Source: CAYMRB01 sp964392615
Lineage (GTDB): Bacteria; Planctomycetota; UBA8108
Length of the DNA stretch: 9,300 bases
Direction of reading: 5' to 3'
Assembly: GCA_964392615.1 (NCBI GenBank)
Contig: CAYMRB010000405.1
Span: forward strand, 1-9,300
In this document: in pieces, positions 8,701 to 9,300 of the stretch
How the letters are laid out: every line of letters starts with the position of its first letter
Position numbering within the stretch: position 1 is the first letter of the stretch
Notes under the pieces: model-generated
Database searches by the model: none
Seen by the model: the letters and a program-made list of their open reading frames with translations, nothing else
Told to the model about the DNA's origin: nothing
Position numbers and translations under genes: made by a program

Positions 8701-9300
8701 GTGCGGAGCGCGGGAGCCAGTCACGGCGGCGAGGGCGGCATCGCGGCGTCGGGCGCTGTCGGCGATGCGGGATCGGCGTACGGCGATCTGCGACGACCGA
8801 CGACGCCGGGTGCGGGCGGCGCGTCGAGCTCGGGTCTTCGCGGCGGCGACGGGGGCGGCGTCGTGGGAATCGTCGCCGGCGAGATCGTGCTCGACGGTCG
8901 CATCGTCGCCGACGGCGAGGGTTCCGCGGATGGTGCGCCGGTCGCCGGCGCCGGCGCGGGCGGCAGCGTGTGGATCCGCTGCGCGCGGCTGAGCGGTGCC
9001 GGGTCGATCGACGCGAATGGCGGCGATCTCGCGCCGACGAGCGTATTCGGAGCTGGAGGTGGTGGGCGCGTCGCGCTCGACGTCGCGGACCTCGCCGAGT
9101 TCGACACGGCCCGAGTGCTGGCGCGCGGCGGCGGCGTGGTCGGAAGCGTCGATCCCGAGGCGGCGATCGGTGCCGCGGGGACGGTCTTCATCGCCGCGGT
9201 CGAAGCGTCGGATCCCGGCAGCCTCGTCGTCGACGGCGGTGGCCTCGAGTCGACCGCCGCGTCGCCGCCCCGTGTCGGCCCGGGGGCGGGGCTCGCCGGG
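5605..9300 (+). CDS. Exported TSP3-repeat protein with Ig-like, beta-propeller and glycine-rich beta-helix regions; 3' partial
   Basis: The frame is open for 1232 codons to the right edge, so the C-terminus is outside. The start is set by AAGGAGG and the ATGA overlap. Residues 1-36 form an export signal: RRRR at 5-8, a hydrophobic stretch at 9-25, then either IAGC (lipobox-like, Cys26) or Sec cleavage after VDA36. Residues about 167-238 are a Big_2-like Ig domain (STSDASIATVSTDGVVRGRAGG). Residues 240-338 hold four TSP3 calcium-loop motifs (DTDGDGMPD type). Residues about 360-640 contain seven beta-propeller-like units 39-46 residues apart, resembling LVIVD or surface propellers. Residues 648-742 are a second Ig-like domain (VLFRVDGKTVIEDTVAPYRF, then VDLAGNEGF). 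Residues 743-946 hold ten more TSP3 motifs. From about 947 onward the sequence is glycine-rich and beta-helix-like (GRLTIDAASRIDVAASG, then GAGGGGRVAL). Known TSP3 repeats bind calcium and stiffen extracellular proteins. An adhesion or surface-structure role is inferred. It is co-operonic with the RHS gene. Confidence 0.92.
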   Translation, partial: MTVSRRRRIIIVLRFVAAAAIGIAGCFAAPCLVDARDADPIAALRSGRASSSACRQASKLGDARAEVRAAVRAADAVDVAPDGRFRAEGLPPRMPLRVEIVPSCGTGVDPDANELAHSDSFELSAANGFEAIADVSSATDDVIWSLRLRDIDGRALLGVPGVGGNAMVDASATTVRGGHLGELLGGPAMAAIRLSTSDASIATVSTDGVVRGRAGGIAWVRAHGDGDWTQILVEVAADVDTDGDGMPDRFEIDHGLDPHRDDTMEDADLDGLTNGDEFALGTRPDRSDTDGDGLSDGAEVASYGTDPRAVDTDGDGVDDAIEIAAASDPLDPNETPGDAFDPRHRAQRPLAASPATRLGVTTSGRVVVITAAGEVLLYRIDEQFFSIQFLDRIALGGDLNAIAIDGTQAWIATGSSGLQRLDSSGDRLVALAPLDVDAPVQDVVVRRDRLFAVSAAGLTVFERGANGSFVRRGTLGVVGATRVAINGSLAVLAVPATRELIAVDVIDAAMPRELDRVVLASSDAPVADVVLAHGAAYVAHGSGGIVTVDTTDPTSLAVVADTLGELPGQSFRSVSLRGRELAAARPDGLGRARVFRLEDDGAIALRVDAPLGVVRPVDLELRQDLLVAIDAGNLSVARALPRADRAQEPPSGSLAVAGDVEIVTPSSALHVNALAVDDVLVERVLFRVDGKTVIEDTVAPYRFGPRFDAARPPPYEIELEAIGVDLAGNEGFLGARTVRVDPDLDGDGVPDSLDADRDGDGIRDLEERYQAADGQVSDPASRDTDGDGIDDGEEVVPGADGFVTDPSSVDTDGDGLSDPYEVATARTDPTDPDTDGDGVFDGDEDGDGDGLVERDEARLGSDPTNPDTDGDLLADGIEDRLGLDPTRRDTNGDGLDDANEDTDGDALANRTEIALGTDPGRPDTDGDGLDDASELEAGSNPRVATDFSELELTFRRSRIVLDGPFRVGGLHLIESTLTVSAPTFDRSTALELDVAGRLTIDAASRIDVAASGLRGGAPADGAGTAIEGATPSVRSAGASHGGEGGIAASGAVGDAGSAYGDLRRPTTPGAGGASSSGLRGGDGGGVVGIVAGEIVLDGRIVADGEGSADGAPVAGAGAGGSVWIRCARLSGAGSIDANGGDLAPTSVFGAGGGGRVALDVADLAEFDTARVLARGGGVVGSVDPEAAIGAAGTVFIAAVEASDPGSLVVDGGGLESTAASPPRVGPGAGLAG
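6322..6618 (+). repeat. TSP3 calcium-binding repeat array 1 (four motifs)
   Basis: Residues 240-338 carry DTDGDGMPD, DADLDGLTN, DTDGDGLSD and DTDGDGVDD. They are separated by the typical E-x-x-x-G-T-D-P linkers (EFALGTRP, EVASYGTDP, EIAAASDP). This is the thrombospondin type 3 pattern, in which the aspartates coordinate calcium. The array follows the Big_2-like domain directly, an arrangement common in exported proteins of this class. Confidence 0.9.
7831..8442 (+). repeat. TSP3 calcium-binding repeat array 2 (ten motifs)
   Basis: Residues 743-946 carry ten D-x-D/N-G-D motifs: DLDGDGVPD, DRDGDGIRD, DTDGDGIDD, DTDGDGLSD, DTDGDGVFD, DGDGDGLVE, DTDGDLLAD, DTNGDGLDD, DTDGDALAN and DTDGDGLDD. Linkers of E-x-x-x-G-x-D-P type lie between several of them. 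Two motifs lack the second glycine (DTDGDLL and DTDGDAL), so they may bind calcium less well. At DNA level the 18-mer gacacggacggcgacggc occurs identically at 7951, 8101 and 8371, and also at 6322 and 6535 in the first array. This could support unequal recombination between motifs. Confidence 0.9.

Noticed and set aside
5614..8724. 1036-codon open frame on the minus strand
   Set aside because: It is codon-aligned antisense to the TSP3 gene. In such G+C-rich genes the codons TTA, CTA and TCA are rare, so the opposite strand lacks stops. The product is Arg/Asp/Val-rich with no recognisable domain.

Overview
The window is a coding-dense, very G+C-rich stretch (about 70% by eye, with strongly G/C-biased third positions) that reads entirely on the plus strand. 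It encodes large exported repeat proteins of a kind common in Myxococcota and other former Deltaproteobacteria, and also seen in Planctomycetes. The protein style (YD/RHS shells, thrombospondin type 3 calcium repeats, Ig-like and beta-propeller modules, a glycine-rich beta-helix) suggests such a Gram-negative, surface-elaborating bacterium. Nothing seen fixes the taxon.

Region 1 (about 2-5608) is one continuous reading frame for an RHS/YD-repeat protein. It enters from the left edge, so the N-terminus lies outside, and it ends at a TGA at 5606-5608. The frame is broken once, by a TAG at 2324-2326. Coding sense resumes immediately after the TAG in the same frame, with YD-repeat sequence, so this looks like one gene split by a single nonsense codon (probably TAC/TAT to TAG). 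The alternatives are a base-calling error or amber readthrough. I list the halves as two CDS features plus the interrupted segment. The protein reaches the conserved RHS core and then stops 33 residues later, with no polymorphic toxin tip and no recognisable DPxG cleavage motif.

Region 2 (5605-9300) starts in an ATGA overlap with the RHS stop, behind a perfect AAGGAGG Shine-Dalgarno, and stays open to the right edge (1232 codons, no stop). It encodes an exported protein with this order: signal peptide or possible lipobox, Big_2-like Ig domain, TSP3 array of 4 motifs, a roughly seven-unit beta-propeller-like region, a second Ig-like domain, TSP3 array of 10 motifs, and a glycine-rich beta-helix-like segment.

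The two genes are almost certainly one operon with translational coupling. A giant secreted YD shell protein paired with a calcium-repeat surface protein suggests a cell-surface assembly (adhesion, contact or motility). That function is inference only. There are no intergenic gaps, RNA genes, CRISPR arrays, insertion sequences, promoters or terminators that I can support. Long open frames on the minus strand are codon-aligned shadows.
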